This document shows, piece by piece, positions 42,750 to 53,336 of a stretch of DNA of 57,244 nucleotides. A program made the translations under genes and the position numbers. Position 1 is the stretch's first letter. Every line of letters begins with the position of its first letter. The DNA is from JAZNOL01 sp045580815. GTDB taxonomy: Bacteria; Bacillota; Clostridia; RUG12999. The notes under the pieces are model-generated. The model saw only the letters and a list, made by a program, of their open reading frames with translations. It was not told the origin of the DNA and did no database searches. Where the stretch lies: positions 1 through 57,244 of the forward strand of contig JAZNOL010000014.1 of assembly GCA_045580815.1 (NCBI GenBank), given 5' to 3'.

Positions 42750-44252
42750 TTAAAGTTTCATATCTGTTTCTTTCTCTGCTATTGGCAAAATAATTTCAAA
42801 CTTTGTATATTTTTCTTCTGCACTACGCACAGAAATAACTCCCATATGTGCATAAACAATATTATGCACGTAAGCTAAACCAACACCCCAGTTGGTTTGG
42901 GTATTTTTTGTACTGTTAAGCGGTTTAAAAATTTTTTTGTAATTCTTTTTAGGAATTCCGCAACCATTATCTGTTATATCAATACTAAGCCATCCTGCTT
43001 CGTGATAAACTTCAATGTCAATTTTCCCATTTGATATATTTTTCACTTTGATAGCTTCAAAGCTGTTAATAAGCAAATTATACAGAGCTTCTGTCATATA
43101 ATATTTATCTATAAACAATGTACTGCGATCTTCTTTTACTTTTATATCAAAATTTATAGTAATATTGCTTTGAGGAAGTCTGGATACAGCTTCATATATG
43201 CAGTCAACTACATTTACATATTCACAATTTATTTTGACATTGTTAAAAACATCCAGCATTTTCGCCAAATTTTTCATCGACTCTCCTGCTGTTTTTTCAA
43301 TCTGTAAAAATGTTGTTTTTGTTTCCTCTTCATTGGTATGATTAACACCCTTTCTAGAAGAAATAACAATTGAAAACAGCGTATTCTTATATGAATGTAA
43401 CACTCCGTATATATCTTTACTCACACTTCGTATACGTCTTCGTACATCCTTTGCATGTGCCATTTCATTTGTATATACAACATTAAATTTGAAAATAAAC
43501 ACTGTCAACACTATAATAAGTGCCAATATAATAACCGGCATAAAATAGCTGTAGTATCCGATGCTCTGTGCATATGTGGTCGCATTTTTAAGGAAGTCGT
43601 TACTGTAATTTGATAAGTTTTTAAAAGAACCAACCACAAAAAAGCCAAAATAAAATACATCTATAAGCAATAAAATTAACGAAAGTAAAATAACTTGCTT
43701 TTTATTATACGATATTTTAATTTTATTATATACAACGAAGCATCGTACAAGCGGAAATGCCATATATGAAATAAGCACCACAATGTTAAAATATGCAAAT
43801 ATATGTGATAAAAACAGATATATTGAATTTATTTTTTCAACATTGTTAGATGCAAGGTACATCATATATGTTGTTTCTGGATCATTAATCCATAAATAAA
43901 ACAGCATTGGGATTGCGCACAGCACAACAGAAATAGCATATTTTTTATCAATAGGTCCATAGATGCAGGCAAATACCGCCATGGAATACATAAATAACGC
44001 CGTTGCTACATTGAATATTCTTGATATATTATAGTAATTTATCTTAAGATGATATAAAAAAACAAGAAATTCTCGTTCTGCATATAAATTAGTGGGATAA
44101 TATGATAATTTACTAACATAACAGAGCATCGCAAAGCACATAAGAGCAAGTCCGGCAAATTGAAGTGCAAATGTCCATGCATATTTATTTCTGTACTTTT
44201 TAATTACAAGTAATGCCAAAAATATAATTATAACCGTTATCGCATATATCAA
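42750..44252 (-). CDS. Sensor histidine kinase with multi-pass membrane domain
   Basis: 500-aa membrane kinase. The N-terminal 260 residues contain about seven membrane segments with no large outer loop, suggesting sensing in or at the membrane. The kinase core has a short H-box VLHSYKN with His286, an N-box ALYNLLINSFEAI and ATP-binding DITDNGCGIP, of the GHKL fold; the H-box resembles sporulation- and quorum-type kinases more than classical HisKA. The frame starts at a TTG directly after an in-frame stop, with no good ribosome site, so the start is uncertain. It pairs with the downstream regulator. Confidence 0.88.
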   Translation of the reverse strand: MIYAITVIIIFLALLVIKKYRNKYAWTFALQFAGLALMCFAMLCYVSKLSYYPTNLYAEREFLVFLYHLKINYYNISRIFNVATALFMYSMAVFACIYGPIDKKYAISVVLCAIPMLFYLWINDPETTYMMYLASNNVEKINSIYLFLSHIFAYFNIVVLISYMAFPLVRCFVVYNKIKISYNKKQVILLSLILLLIDVFYFGFFVVGSFKNLSNYSNDFLKNATTYAQSIGYYSYFMPVIILALIIVLTVFIFKFNVVYTNEMAHAKDVRRRIRSVSKDIYGVLHSYKNTLFSIVISSRKGVNHTNEEETKTTFLQIEKTAGESMKNLAKMLDVFNNVKINCEYVNVVDCIYEAVSRLPQSNITINFDIKVKEDRSTLFIDKYYMTEALYNLLINSFEAIKVKNISNGKIDIEVYHEAGWLSIDITDNGCGIPKKNYKKIFKPLNSTKNTQTNWGVGLAYVHNIVYAHMGVISVRSAEEKYTKFEIILPIAEKETDMKL

Positions 44253-44301
44253 TCAGCAACACATCCGTTTTTCTAATAAAATTTCTTGGTTTTTTAAATA
44301 T

Positions 44302-44337
44302 AAAGCACTTCACCCGCCGAAACAGCTGAAGTGCTTT
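44302..44337 (-). terminator. Intrinsic terminator after the 354-residue secreted protein
   Basis: Minus strand arms AAAGCACTTCA and TGAAGTGCTTT with a 14-base loop, then TATATTT. The T run is interrupted, so efficiency is uncertain. Confidence 0.7.
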
Positions 44338-44343
44338 TGTCTA

Positions 44344-45408
44344 TTATCTTAACAAATAAGTTTTAATAACCGGATTTTTTACATAATACGGTATTTCGGG
44401 TTTTTTACAGACAATTTCCTCTATCTCGCCCGGATTTACTGTAACCGATTGAGCATTTACCAAAGCAAGTCTGTCACCATCATAAAGAACAGCACATAAC
44501 GTTGCCGGAACATCATATTCTGAGTCATTAATTATCTGAACACTACAGTTATCTCCGTTATCGGTTATCTCCCCTATTGTTACAGAAAGATTGAATTTTA
44601 CCAAAAAATTATCTTCCAGGTCAAAAAATTTACAATTAACCTCTACCACTCCATCTGTTTTGCCTGTGTAGACAAGATTATTATTCTTATCTATATAAGC
44701 ACTTCCGGAAACAACTGTATTTTCAAACAAGTCGGTTGTCTGGATTTTTGAAGCTGTTCCAATAGCATCATAACCAATGACATTAATCTTGTTTAATGAA
44801 ACAGTTGATGTCTGTGACGATATATCATTTGCGTAAATAGACATAGGAAGAAGTCTTGCACTGTGATCATCATAATAAATCTTTGCAAGACCATCATCTG
44901 CTTTATACGTGTATCCGAAATTCATGGATATTGTAGTAGCATCGTAATCATTTGTGTTTACAATTTTCCAGTTTCTTACCCAGCCGTTTTCATCAGCTTC
45001 ATCCTGATTAAGAGTAGCTGTTTTTGCCGGTTGCACTTCGGCAATGTCGTTATAATACCATATGGATGCATGGGTAGAAGTGTCGTTATCTTTTTTAACA
45101 TAGCCTTCAAAAAGCAGTCTGTTATTTTTCAAACCGCTTGTGCTTACCTGAAACTGTTGTGTATATTGTTTTGTGTTTTTTGTAGGCGATTTTGTATCAA
45201 TGTAATATGAATAACCGCCTGTGTGTGATATATCGGTTGTTTTGCCTATGGTAAAGCCGCCATTATTATGGTTTGTAATATATGTTGCTGTCGAGCCTTC
45301 CATTGTCGCACTTTTGACAAGAGCACCATACTGATAATTTGCAGCAGAAACAGATACAGCAGAAAGTGCTGCAAATGCAACAAATAAACCCAAAATAATT
45401 TTTTTCAT
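44344..45408 (-). CDS. Secreted protein with carbohydrate-binding-like fold, 354 aa
   Basis: I do not recognise the family. Signal peptide 1-22 (VSVSAANYQ). The mature part looks all-beta: an N-terminal region of about 150 residues resembles a carbohydrate-binding sandwich (GGYSYYIDTKSP, LLFEGYVKKDND, SIWYYND). A middle region has SIYANDISSQTSTVSLNKINVIGY. The C-terminal part is Ig-like (VQIINDSEYDVPATLCAVLYDG). It lies 10 bases downstream of the 864-residue glycosidase-like gene, so it probably assists it. No catalytic motif is evident. Confidence 0.7.
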   Translation of the reverse strand: MKKIILGLFVAFAALSAVSVSAANYQYGALVKSATMEGSTATYITNHNNGGFTIGKTTDISHTGGYSYYIDTKSPTKNTKQYTQQFQVSTSGLKNNRLLFEGYVKKDNDTSTHASIWYYNDIAEVQPAKTATLNQDEADENGWVRNWKIVNTNDYDATTISMNFGYTYKADDGLAKIYYDDHSARLLPMSIYANDISSQTSTVSLNKINVIGYDAIGTASKIQTTDLFENTVVSGSAYIDKNNNLVYTGKTDGVVEVNCKFFDLEDNFLVKFNLSVTIGEITDNGDNCSVQIINDSEYDVPATLCAVLYDGDRLALVNAQSVTVNPGEIEEIVCKKPEIPYYVKNPVIKTYLLR

Positions 45409-45418
45409 TTCAGCACCC

Positions 45419-48013
45419 TCACTTTACTATGTAATAATCCGTATGCGGTTTAATACTCGACATATCTTCCCAAGTATAAAGTTTCACAGCACCAATATTT
45501 GTATCCGAAACTGCAATATTCATACTGTAATCTTTTTCCTCGCCACCGGCATAAGATATAGTATCTCCGGCTGTTGTCGAAATAAGTTTACCTGCTTTAT
45601 CATAAACACTCATTATAAGCTTGCAGTTTTTGTCACTATCCGTAATATTTTTATAACGAACCTGAATTTCAGATGTATCTGTAATATTTTTCAGAGTAAG
45701 TTTACTTCCGCCGGCTGTTTTTGCCGGCGAAATAATCTGCAATGCTTCGTTAGGCTTAATAAAAGCAAAATCTTTTTCGCAAAGCTCAGTTTTACCTGTT
45801 TCATTTGTGTAATAAGCAGAAATTTTATAATCACCGCTGATTGCATCAATCGGCATATAAAATTCATAGTCGGTAAAGCTGTCTTTTTTATCCACTTCTC
45901 CGACACTTACAATTTCACCGGAGTTATTTTTTACCTCAACGGTTATATCTGTACCTACGGACACAGATTTTTCAGTAGCGATACTTACTTCTGCCTTATA
46001 CGAATTGTTGTTGATATAATCATAGCCGCCGTTATTGATGACAATGGCTGTAATCTTATCGCTTTTCAACTCTTTTTCATACACAAAATTAACGTACATA
46101 GCAGCATTTCCGTCTGTTATTTTAGCCGTATAATTACCGTTTTCAAAACGAGCAGGAATTTCAAATTCAAAATGAACGCCGCCGTTTATAGCTGTTTTCT
46201 GTTCAAAATAAGCCAAATCAAAAATATTTGAAAAATCTGAGCCTTCAGGAGCAACCATCAGTGCAATGTTTTTTGAGTTTGCCATCTCTTTATTTTCTAT
46301 AATATCAACATCAATATCCAGTTTTCCGTTTATAGCATTTATTTTCTGGTAATCAGATGTGATAGGCCTATTATTGATTTTCACATCGGCAATTCTGTCT
46401 TTAAATGCTGCATCCATAGGAGAAAGATAAAGAACAACCACGCTCTGGTTTGGCACTGTATATGTTGAAAACTCTGTTTCTTCGTTATAAAGATATGTTT
46501 TTGCGTATATCGCTTCAGGTGTATCTATATTATTTTCAGCCTGCAAATTATCCGATGTAAGAACCTCGGCCTTTTCAAGTTTATACTGTTTGTTTGCGTT
46601 GAACATTATTTTGTGTTTTACATCAGGATTTGAGTTGTTGATTATAACATTAAGCCCACCATCTTCACGGGTATGAGCTGTAGCTGTAATCATTCTTGAG
46701 CCGTTTGATGATGCTGTTGAATCATCAACGCAAAGATTATGGTTGACTCCGGACATAGCGGTTTTTACCACATCTTTACCAAAGGCATTATTCAGCAGTT
46801 TGAAAAGCTCGCCTTCAGCAGAAACATAACTGTCTCCGCCGTTATATTCACGTATAATGCCCCAGCAATGTCCCGGGTATCCGCTTTCTGTACATCCGGT
46901 AGCAACAAAACAATGAAAAGCTGCCAAAGCAACATCTTCATCGTTGCAAAGTCTGTTTATAACCTCTCCTGTTGTCAGAACGCCCTTAAGCGATGTAGCA
47001 AGAGTTTTGTTGTCTGTCGAACAATCTGCCGGATTTTGCCATATTGCATGTTCCGAAAGAAAAATTTTGGGTTTGTTTTCTGTTTCAAGTTCGTTCACAT
47101 ATTTTAAAATCATATTATCAAATCTGTTATATAATGCATATGCCTGATTGCCAACATAATGATAATAGTAATGGTGAACTATGTAATCTGTGCTTGCACC
47201 GAGTTCAGGAATAACAGCACTGTTCCACATATCATAAACGTTACGTCCGTCATGAGGCTGTGAATAAGAAAGTATAGATGTTTTTGCATTGGGATTAGCT
47301 CTTTTAACCGCTTCTATACGTTCTCTTGTGCGGGGAATATAATAGTCGATGCCTGTTTGAAGATTTGTTTTCCATTCTTCAAGGGTTGTCCCCTGTCTGA
47401 AACTGTTATCTGTTTCGTTACCCATTTCAAAGCAGGCAACATTAACAGGTTCAGGAATGCCAAGTTCAATACGTTTGAGAGCCCAGTTTGTTCCATCACT
47501 GCCAACAGCATTTTCATCCTGCGGATTAAGCGTTAAAAACCTTACGAGGTCAGCAATATTTTCCGGGTCATCGTTAAGATTAATTGTTATAACAAACTGT
47601 ACATCCGGTGTTACCGCCTGTGCAGTTTTTATCCATTCAACAAGACCGAACGCAAGAAGTTTTCCAAAGCCATCATAACCTCTTTCGCTCATATTGCCAA
47701 TCGTTTTTTTCCATTCCAGATTATGAAAAAATCCTCTTATCATAGGAATTTCTATCATATTATTCTGCAAAGCATTATAATAATCCGGATTTTGAAGCTG
47801 TGTCGATGCCGCTGAAGAAAAACCGTCATGCAATCTCCAACCTGCACTTTGCCATGTCGAATCGTCATTATAACCAAGCAGGCCTTTATCGGCCTGCTTG
47901 ATTACTGTGTTCTCGTCTATGGTCATGATTGTTGTGTACTCTGCCACATCCGCCATAACACAAATACCAAATGCAATCGACATGATAATCAATAATGATA
48001 ATACACGTCTCAT
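45419..48013 (-). CDS. Secreted GH-A-clan glycosidase-like protein, 864 aa
   Basis: Signal peptide 1-21. Residues about 25-430 look like a TIM-barrel retaining glycosidase of clan GH-A: Glu200 in ACFEMGNETD as acid/base and Glu321 in IFLSEHAIW as nucleophile, an arrangement like GH51/GH39. VHHYYYH lies between. The rest is beta-sandwich and Ig-like domains without SLH repeats. It is a distant paralogue of the 764-residue protein, which carries the same pair of motifs. Arabinofuranosidase-type activity is plausible; family is not certain. It lies between the 996-residue SLH gene (23 bases away) and the 354-residue gene. Confidence 0.72.
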   Translation of the reverse strand: MRRVLSLLIIMSIAFGICVMADVAEYTTIMTIDENTVIKQADKGLLGYNDDSTWQSAGWRLHDGFSSAASTQLQNPDYYNALQNNMIEIPMIRGFFHNLEWKKTIGNMSERGYDGFGKLLAFGLVEWIKTAQAVTPDVQFVITINLNDDPENIADLVRFLTLNPQDENAVGSDGTNWALKRIELGIPEPVNVACFEMGNETDNSFRQGTTLEEWKTNLQTGIDYYIPRTRERIEAVKRANPNAKTSILSYSQPHDGRNVYDMWNSAVIPELGASTDYIVHHYYYHYVGNQAYALYNRFDNMILKYVNELETENKPKIFLSEHAIWQNPADCSTDNKTLATSLKGVLTTGEVINRLCNDEDVALAAFHCFVATGCTESGYPGHCWGIIREYNGGDSYVSAEGELFKLLNNAFGKDVVKTAMSGVNHNLCVDDSTASSNGSRMITATAHTREDGGLNVIINNSNPDVKHKIMFNANKQYKLEKAEVLTSDNLQAENNIDTPEAIYAKTYLYNEETEFSTYTVPNQSVVVLYLSPMDAAFKDRIADVKINNRPITSDYQKINAINGKLDIDVDIIENKEMANSKNIALMVAPEGSDFSNIFDLAYFEQKTAINGGVHFEFEIPARFENGNYTAKITDGNAAMYVNFVYEKELKSDKITAIVINNGGYDYINNNSYKAEVSIATEKSVSVGTDITVEVKNNSGEIVSVGEVDKKDSFTDYEFYMPIDAISGDYKISAYYTNETGKTELCEKDFAFIKPNEALQIISPAKTAGGSKLTLKNITDTSEIQVRYKNITDSDKNCKLIMSVYDKAGKLISTTAGDTISYAGGEEKDYSMNIAVSDTNIGAVKLYTWEDMSSIKPHTDYYIVK

Positions 48014-48036
48014 ATTAAAGCTCCAATCTAAAAAGA

Positions 48037-51027
48037 TTATCTAAGTCCGTTATAAATAATATACTGTCTTGCACCACCATGAACAGGGATGAAGAATATC
48101 AGCGAGGCATTTTCTGCACCATCAGAATACACACTCTTAAGGTCGCCGAACACACCGGTACGAACTACAGGTTTTTCTTTAGATTTTGTAGCATCAAAAA
48201 GAATTGTTCCGTAATGCTGCCATGCTGTGTTTGTATTTACATGACCTGTAAACTGGAATTCTCTTTCGTTTGTATCAGTATCAATAATCTGACCTGCCTG
48301 AACTACAAATGTGTTACTTGAAGATGTTGCGTAAACTTCACCAAATCTTGTATAGTAATAGTTGCTTGTTCCGGCTTTCCAAAATCTGTTTCCGTCTGCA
48401 TCAACAGTTACACTGTTTACAAAATCAAATTTTCCTGCTTCCACGTTTGCCGCAGTAATCGGAATATCGTTGTAGGTTACTCTTTCATAACTTGATACAA
48501 TGTCTTTACCTTTTGTTTTAATTCTAATCATATCGCCGGGTTTAAGACCGTCAAGAACCTTTGCACTTTCCGCCATATACTGTTTTTCAGCAACACCGGT
48601 AATAACCGAAAGCTGTGCTGTCGGGAAACCATCTTCATCTTTTGCCATAGTTACATCTTTAACCATAACAGCAGACTGATATGCGGTTGTATAGATATAA
48701 GTGTCACCGGTTGTTGATGCTTCGTATTTAAGAGCAATCGCAGGTTTAAGCAGATTAACATCATAAAGCTCAATTTCCTGATTGCTGTAATTTGTTACGC
48801 CACCAACAGAAAATACCGTGTCATCATCAGGCGTTTCTTTGGACGGAACATTAAAATATTTAGTCGGAATAAAGTATGCACCGAGGCTCTCGTGCTGTGA
48901 TACACGTGTTTTAATACGTCCGCTTGTATCGTTTTCAACGTTATAGTTTTCGGGCAAAGCATCACGGTTTAAATGTGTTTTTTCCGCACCCGCCGGAAGG
49001 CCTACCGACTGAAGAACAGTCTGGATGTCTGTGATTTCACCGTCAGCATTAGTTTTATATTTTATCAGCTGTGACATTGTGAAATCTTTGCGGAGCATTG
49101 CCGCTGTTTTCTGAAGTGCCTTATAAATATTTGCGTGACTTTCTTTTGTGCCGTTAAGACGCACATTTTCAGAAAGCTTAAACACAGTTTTGTCACCGTC
49201 GTATGTTAAAAGCTTTATTTCTAAATTTGAAGCAATTGTTCCTGCAAAAGCCGCATTTATAATGTAACCGTAGGTATAGTCACCTGTGCTGTCGTCGCTT
49301 TTTGTGAAAGAAACAATTTTTCCGTAGCAGTCAAGACTGAATATACCTTTGTCTCCGAGGTTACAAAGCGAATTTTTTTCATCCATAAAATGACTGGGAG
49401 CAAGCTCGTATTCTTTGCCGTCAATTACATATGCACCTGTTTCGGTATCAAAAGCTTCAAGTGTTCCTTCAACTTTTTCTTCAGACACAATAACTTTAAT
49501 ATATTTTGCTGTTTCTGCCGGAAATACATGTCCGCGCTGTTGTGTAGAGTCAAATTCATCAGCAAATATACTGATTACACTATCTGTAGGAACTTTACTA
49601 AAATCCATTGATGTCATCTGTTTACCGTTTGCATCATAAACACCAACAAGTGCCACAATATAATTTATCAGACTACCATCAATTCTTGTAATATCAAGCG
49701 TTACATCGTTGCTAAGATCAATTTCGATATTTTTGTAGTCATATTCAGGCACAAAAGTCACTTTGTTATCAGAACCCGAGATACTGCTTAAAATAAAGTT
49801 CGAATACTGATTAATCATAACGGTTGAGTAATTTTCTGTGCCGTCATTTGCAATAAGTCTAACACTACCGCTTGATATATCAAACAGGTTTTCTTTATAT
49901 TCTTTAAGATATGAACCGTTATAGATAAGTTTGTGAATCATATTAATTTTTGCTTCGCGTGTTTTTTCTTCACTTTCAGCATATCTGTATGTAAGATTAC
50001 TGAAACTCAAAATATCATCCGCTTTAATTTCCAGTTCTTTAACATCTTTGTGTTTCGACATATAAATCACGGTTTTTGTATCGTTGTCATCTTTATAGAA
50101 AAATTCAACTTTGTAACCGAGATAGTTCTGGTAATTGTTATTTGTTGTGGTATATCGTGTTGAGCCGATAACCATGCTGTTTGATGTAAACGGCAATTCA
50201 CATATTGTTGTGATATTGTTCGTATTTACAACACCGTCACCTTTAAAGATATTAAAATATTTGCTCAAAGGTGTAACGTTTTTGTTCTTTGCTGTCTGAA
50301 TGTCATCACCAAAGCTTACCTGCTCCATAATCGGACTTTGCAGTGCATTGAAAACAAGCGTTGCAGCTTCAGCACGTGAAAGAGCATTTGCATCTTTACA
50401 CGAAATTCCTTTTAAGAAACCTGCCTCCTGTGCCGTTACAAGGTATCCGGTGGGGTATCCGCCGTTAAGCTGTGCATAACGTTCATAACCAAGAACTCTT
50501 GCAAGAATTGTTACAAGTTCTATATAAGAAATATTATTGTTAGGACGGAAAGTATTATCGTCGTATCCTGTAATAATTCCCATTGCAACAGCCGAAGAAA
50601 TGTCATTATAGAACATATCCCCTTCTGCTACATCATAGAAATTGCCGGCAAGAGTACCAACTTTATCAATATTATAGTTATACATACGCATAACAACCGC
50701 TGACATTTCGCCACGGGTAATATTGTTATCAGGACCGAATGTTCCGTCTCCATATCCTCCGAATATACCAAGAATATTTAAAAATTCTGCATATTTACTT
50801 ACTTTTTCATCTTTTATATCACTAAAAGCTTTGTTTGTATCAATAACAGTTGTTTCAATAATAACCTGGTCTTTCTGTGCTGCTTCAAGGTCGATGTTAT
50901 CATACTCATGACCCGCACCGCTGTTACTTGCCATTTCGTTTTCTGCCGCAATTGCCACACCTGCAAATAACTGAACAAACATTGAAATAAGCAGCATTGC
51001 AATTATTGATATTTTCGTCTTTTTCAT
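48037..51027 (-). CDS. Surface protein with N-terminal SLH repeats, 996 aa
   Basis: Signal peptide 1-28 (AIAAEN). Three S-layer homology repeats at about 68-230 (FGGYGDGTFGPDNNITRGEMSAVV; ITGYDDNTFRPNNNISYIELV; GISCKDANALSRAEAATLV), which bind pyruvylated wall polymers in characterised proteins. The remaining 750 residues are beta-rich and contain no catalytic motif I recognise. It could be a structural S-layer-like protein or a polysaccharide-binding scaffold. It sits directly between two GH-A-clan genes, 14 bases after the 764-residue gene. Confidence 0.78.
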   Translation of the reverse strand: MKKTKISIIAMLLISMFVQLFAGVAIAAENEMASNSGAGHEYDNIDLEAAQKDQVIIETTVIDTNKAFSDIKDEKVSKYAEFLNILGIFGGYGDGTFGPDNNITRGEMSAVVMRMYNYNIDKVGTLAGNFYDVAEGDMFYNDISSAVAMGIITGYDDNTFRPNNNISYIELVTILARVLGYERYAQLNGGYPTGYLVTAQEAGFLKGISCKDANALSRAEAATLVFNALQSPIMEQVSFGDDIQTAKNKNVTPLSKYFNIFKGDGVVNTNNITTICELPFTSNSMVIGSTRYTTTNNNYQNYLGYKVEFFYKDDNDTKTVIYMSKHKDVKELEIKADDILSFSNLTYRYAESEEKTREAKINMIHKLIYNGSYLKEYKENLFDISSGSVRLIANDGTENYSTVMINQYSNFILSSISGSDNKVTFVPEYDYKNIEIDLSNDVTLDITRIDGSLINYIVALVGVYDANGKQMTSMDFSKVPTDSVISIFADEFDSTQQRGHVFPAETAKYIKVIVSEEKVEGTLEAFDTETGAYVIDGKEYELAPSHFMDEKNSLCNLGDKGIFSLDCYGKIVSFTKSDDSTGDYTYGYIINAAFAGTIASNLEIKLLTYDGDKTVFKLSENVRLNGTKESHANIYKALQKTAAMLRKDFTMSQLIKYKTNADGEITDIQTVLQSVGLPAGAEKTHLNRDALPENYNVENDTSGRIKTRVSQHESLGAYFIPTKYFNVPSKETPDDDTVFSVGGVTNYSNQEIELYDVNLLKPAIALKYEASTTGDTYIYTTAYQSAVMVKDVTMAKDEDGFPTAQLSVITGVAEKQYMAESAKVLDGLKPGDMIRIKTKGKDIVSSYERVTYNDIPITAANVEAGKFDFVNSVTVDADGNRFWKAGTSNYYYTRFGEVYATSSSNTFVVQAGQIIDTDTNEREFQFTGHVNTNTAWQHYGTILFDATKSKEKPVVRTGVFGDLKSVYSDGAENASLIFFIPVHGGARQYIIYNGLR

Positions 51028-51041
51028 TGTTTATGCCCTCC

Positions 51042-53336
51042 TTATTTCACTAAACCGTTAAGTCTGTACAGCATTGAAGCCATCTGAGCTCTTGTTGCCT
51101 TGCTGGTAGGTCTTAAATAGCCATTTTCATACATACGGTAGAAAATTCCAAGCTGTGTTGCTGTTGCAACAGATGTTTTTGCCCAAGGCGAAATTTCTGA
51201 TTTATACACAAAATCATAAAGAACAGAATCTTCATCTACTGCCGGTATTTCTGTATTGTAATGTTTATAAATTCTGCAAAGTGTTACAGCAGCCTCTTCA
51301 AGTGTAATGTTGTCATTCGGTCTGAATGAACCATCTGTGTCACCTTTAAGGAATCCTTCAATCTGCATTGCATTTACATAAGGCATAAACCAATCGCTGT
51401 CGTTTACGTCTTTAAAATATGAGCCTGTGTAATTTGTGTCAAGCTCAAGCATTCTGCTTACCATTGCTGCAAACTCAGCACGTGTAACGTTTTCACGGGG
51501 AGCAAATTTTCCGTCACCCTTACCGTTGATAACGCCCATTTCGCTCATTTTGAGAATTTCATTTTTAGCCCATACGTTATCAATGTCATCAAATGTACCC
51601 TCAAGTTCTTCGCTTATAACAAGGTCTGCTCCGTCATCAACACCACCGACTGAAACTTCTTCACCGAAAAGCGGAAGGTCTTTATTTGACTCAAGAGTAA
51701 GAACGATAAGGCTCTTTGTAGGCATATAATACTCTTTGAAATTCTTTTCGTTTTTCTCTGTTGTTACAGGGTCACACATATCAAGTGTATCTTTGTCAAC
51801 AATATATGATGTATAGTTTGGTCCTGTAAGTACAGTTTCTGATTTAAGAGTATATTCATTTTCAAAATCAAATGTAAGGTTGAGGTCAACTGTAGGTGAG
51901 TCATTTGTTAAAATGAGGTTCATTGTACGTTTACCTTCAGGAGAAGCAAGAACCGTAAACTTACGTTCCGCACTGTCTACATCTGTGATTTTGTCACCGT
52001 TACTGTCAATTTCATCATATACTATACGGTCACCAAGGCCTGAATCGTATACACGGAACATTTTTGACATAACTGTTTCGGTCAGCTTGCCGTCTATAAT
52101 ATTGTAGAGTGCCCACATTCTGCCGTTATAGAAAATGTTATGGTATGTTGCACCGTAAATATTATCGTAGTGATACATTCTGGAAAACCACTGTGCAACA
52201 GAAAGTGCCGCATCAAGGCTGTTAGAACGTCCGTTATCAAGCGGTGATGTCCATGTTGAATGCTCGGTCATAATCATTTTAATGCCATTATCTTCGCCAA
52301 GAACGCTTGCCAAGTCGGCAGTATATTTCTGATGATAGTCCTCCTGCTGTGCAGTAGAAACGCCATCATAATACGGGTGACAAGACATAAAATCAATATC
52401 CTCACCGAGTGCCTGAGCAATTCCTATTGTCCAGTCGCCCCAGTTTGCGTTGTTGTTTTCCCAAGGACATGATTTACCAACAGCCATAAATTTTATATCC
52501 GGGCAAAGCTCACGGATTGCATCAATATGTCTTTTTGCCATTGCTGTGTACCAGTCAAGTCTGGGCTGGCTGAAACGGAATATACCTGCCGGGTTTGTTG
52601 AGTCGTGGTCAAGCTCGTTACCAAGTTCAACACAAACAACATCAATAGGCTCTATAATTCCGTAAGATGCACGAAGTGCACCGTATTCCGATTCATCTGC
52701 CTTGTGTGTCCAGAATGCGGCAACTTTTGCATTTTCTTCAGGAGAAGCTGTACTGAGCGACAAACAAAGAACCATTTTAAATTCCGGATTGTTTGCCTGG
52801 GCATATTTCATAAACTCAATAGGTCCGAAACGTTGTGCACCGCCGGCAACCTTGCCACGATTCTGCTCATAATATGTATCATCGGTAAATTTTGAGTCGG
52901 TTCGTTTGTCAAGAGGACCGATATTGTTCCACTGGTTAGTGTTTTCCATTGATGAGCCGCCCCATCTGTAAAGAGGACATTTAAACCAGTTTGCTGCAAA
53001 TGTTTTATATTCATTGGTCAGTTCCAGAGAATCGTTGAGAAAAAACTGGTCGCTACCGAAAAGCTCACACTGTGCACCAAGCAAATAGTTATCAGCTTCA
53101 CGAATAATATTGCTTTCTTTTATTGTAACAGTTGCGTCAACCGTTCTTTCAACATAAGTGTTTTCAATTTGGACAAGTTCTTTAACTTTAACCTGGTCAT
53201 CTTTTGCATTCGCTTCAAAAATTGCATCCTGAATCTCTTGCCAGCCCATTTCATCAGCAGCTAAAACGCTGACCGTTGAAAACGCCATAAGAGATGCAAG
53301 TGCAACCGAAGCTGCTTTTTTAAATAATTTATTCAT
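51042..53336 (-). CDS. SLH-anchored GH-A-clan glycosidase, 764 aa
   Basis: Signal peptide 1-27 (SVLAADE). Residues about 68-460 form a putative retaining GH-A barrel: YRWGG near 123, Glu241 in CVELGNELD as acid/base and Glu358 in IMTEHSTW as nucleophile, closest in pattern to GH51/GH39 arabinofuranosidase-like enzymes. A beta-sandwich follows. Residues 583-764 hold three SLH repeats (GVINGKGDGKFAPRENVTRAEF; FLKGDTDGSFRPNDNITLEEA; and GIFYRMYENGYLRPTSKATRAQM), predicting a wall-anchored enzyme. The ATG overlaps the stop of the 953-residue gene by 8 bases. Confidence 0.8.
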   Translation of the reverse strand: MNKLFKKAASVALASLMAFSTVSVLAADEMGWQEIQDAIFEANAKDDQVKVKELVQIENTYVERTVDATVTIKESNIIREADNYLLGAQCELFGSDQFFLNDSLELTNEYKTFAANWFKCPLYRWGGSSMENTNQWNNIGPLDKRTDSKFTDDTYYEQNRGKVAGGAQRFGPIEFMKYAQANNPEFKMVLCLSLSTASPEENAKVAAFWTHKADESEYGALRASYGIIEPIDVVCVELGNELDHDSTNPAGIFRFSQPRLDWYTAMAKRHIDAIRELCPDIKFMAVGKSCPWENNNANWGDWTIGIAQALGEDIDFMSCHPYYDGVSTAQQEDYHQKYTADLASVLGEDNGIKMIMTEHSTWTSPLDNGRSNSLDAALSVAQWFSRMYHYDNIYGATYHNIFYNGRMWALYNIIDGKLTETVMSKMFRVYDSGLGDRIVYDEIDSNGDKITDVDSAERKFTVLASPEGKRTMNLILTNDSPTVDLNLTFDFENEYTLKSETVLTGPNYTSYIVDKDTLDMCDPVTTEKNEKNFKEYYMPTKSLIVLTLESNKDLPLFGEEVSVGGVDDGADLVISEELEGTFDDIDNVWAKNEILKMSEMGVINGKGDGKFAPRENVTRAEFAAMVSRMLELDTNYTGSYFKDVNDSDWFMPYVNAMQIEGFLKGDTDGSFRPNDNITLEEAAVTLCRIYKHYNTEIPAVDEDSVLYDFVYKSEISPWAKTSVATATQLGIFYRMYENGYLRPTSKATRAQMASMLYRLNGLVK

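Noticed and set aside
45443..46231. 262-residue plus-strand open frame
   Set aside because: Antisense shadow of the 864-residue secreted protein; composition is typical of a complementary-strand reading.
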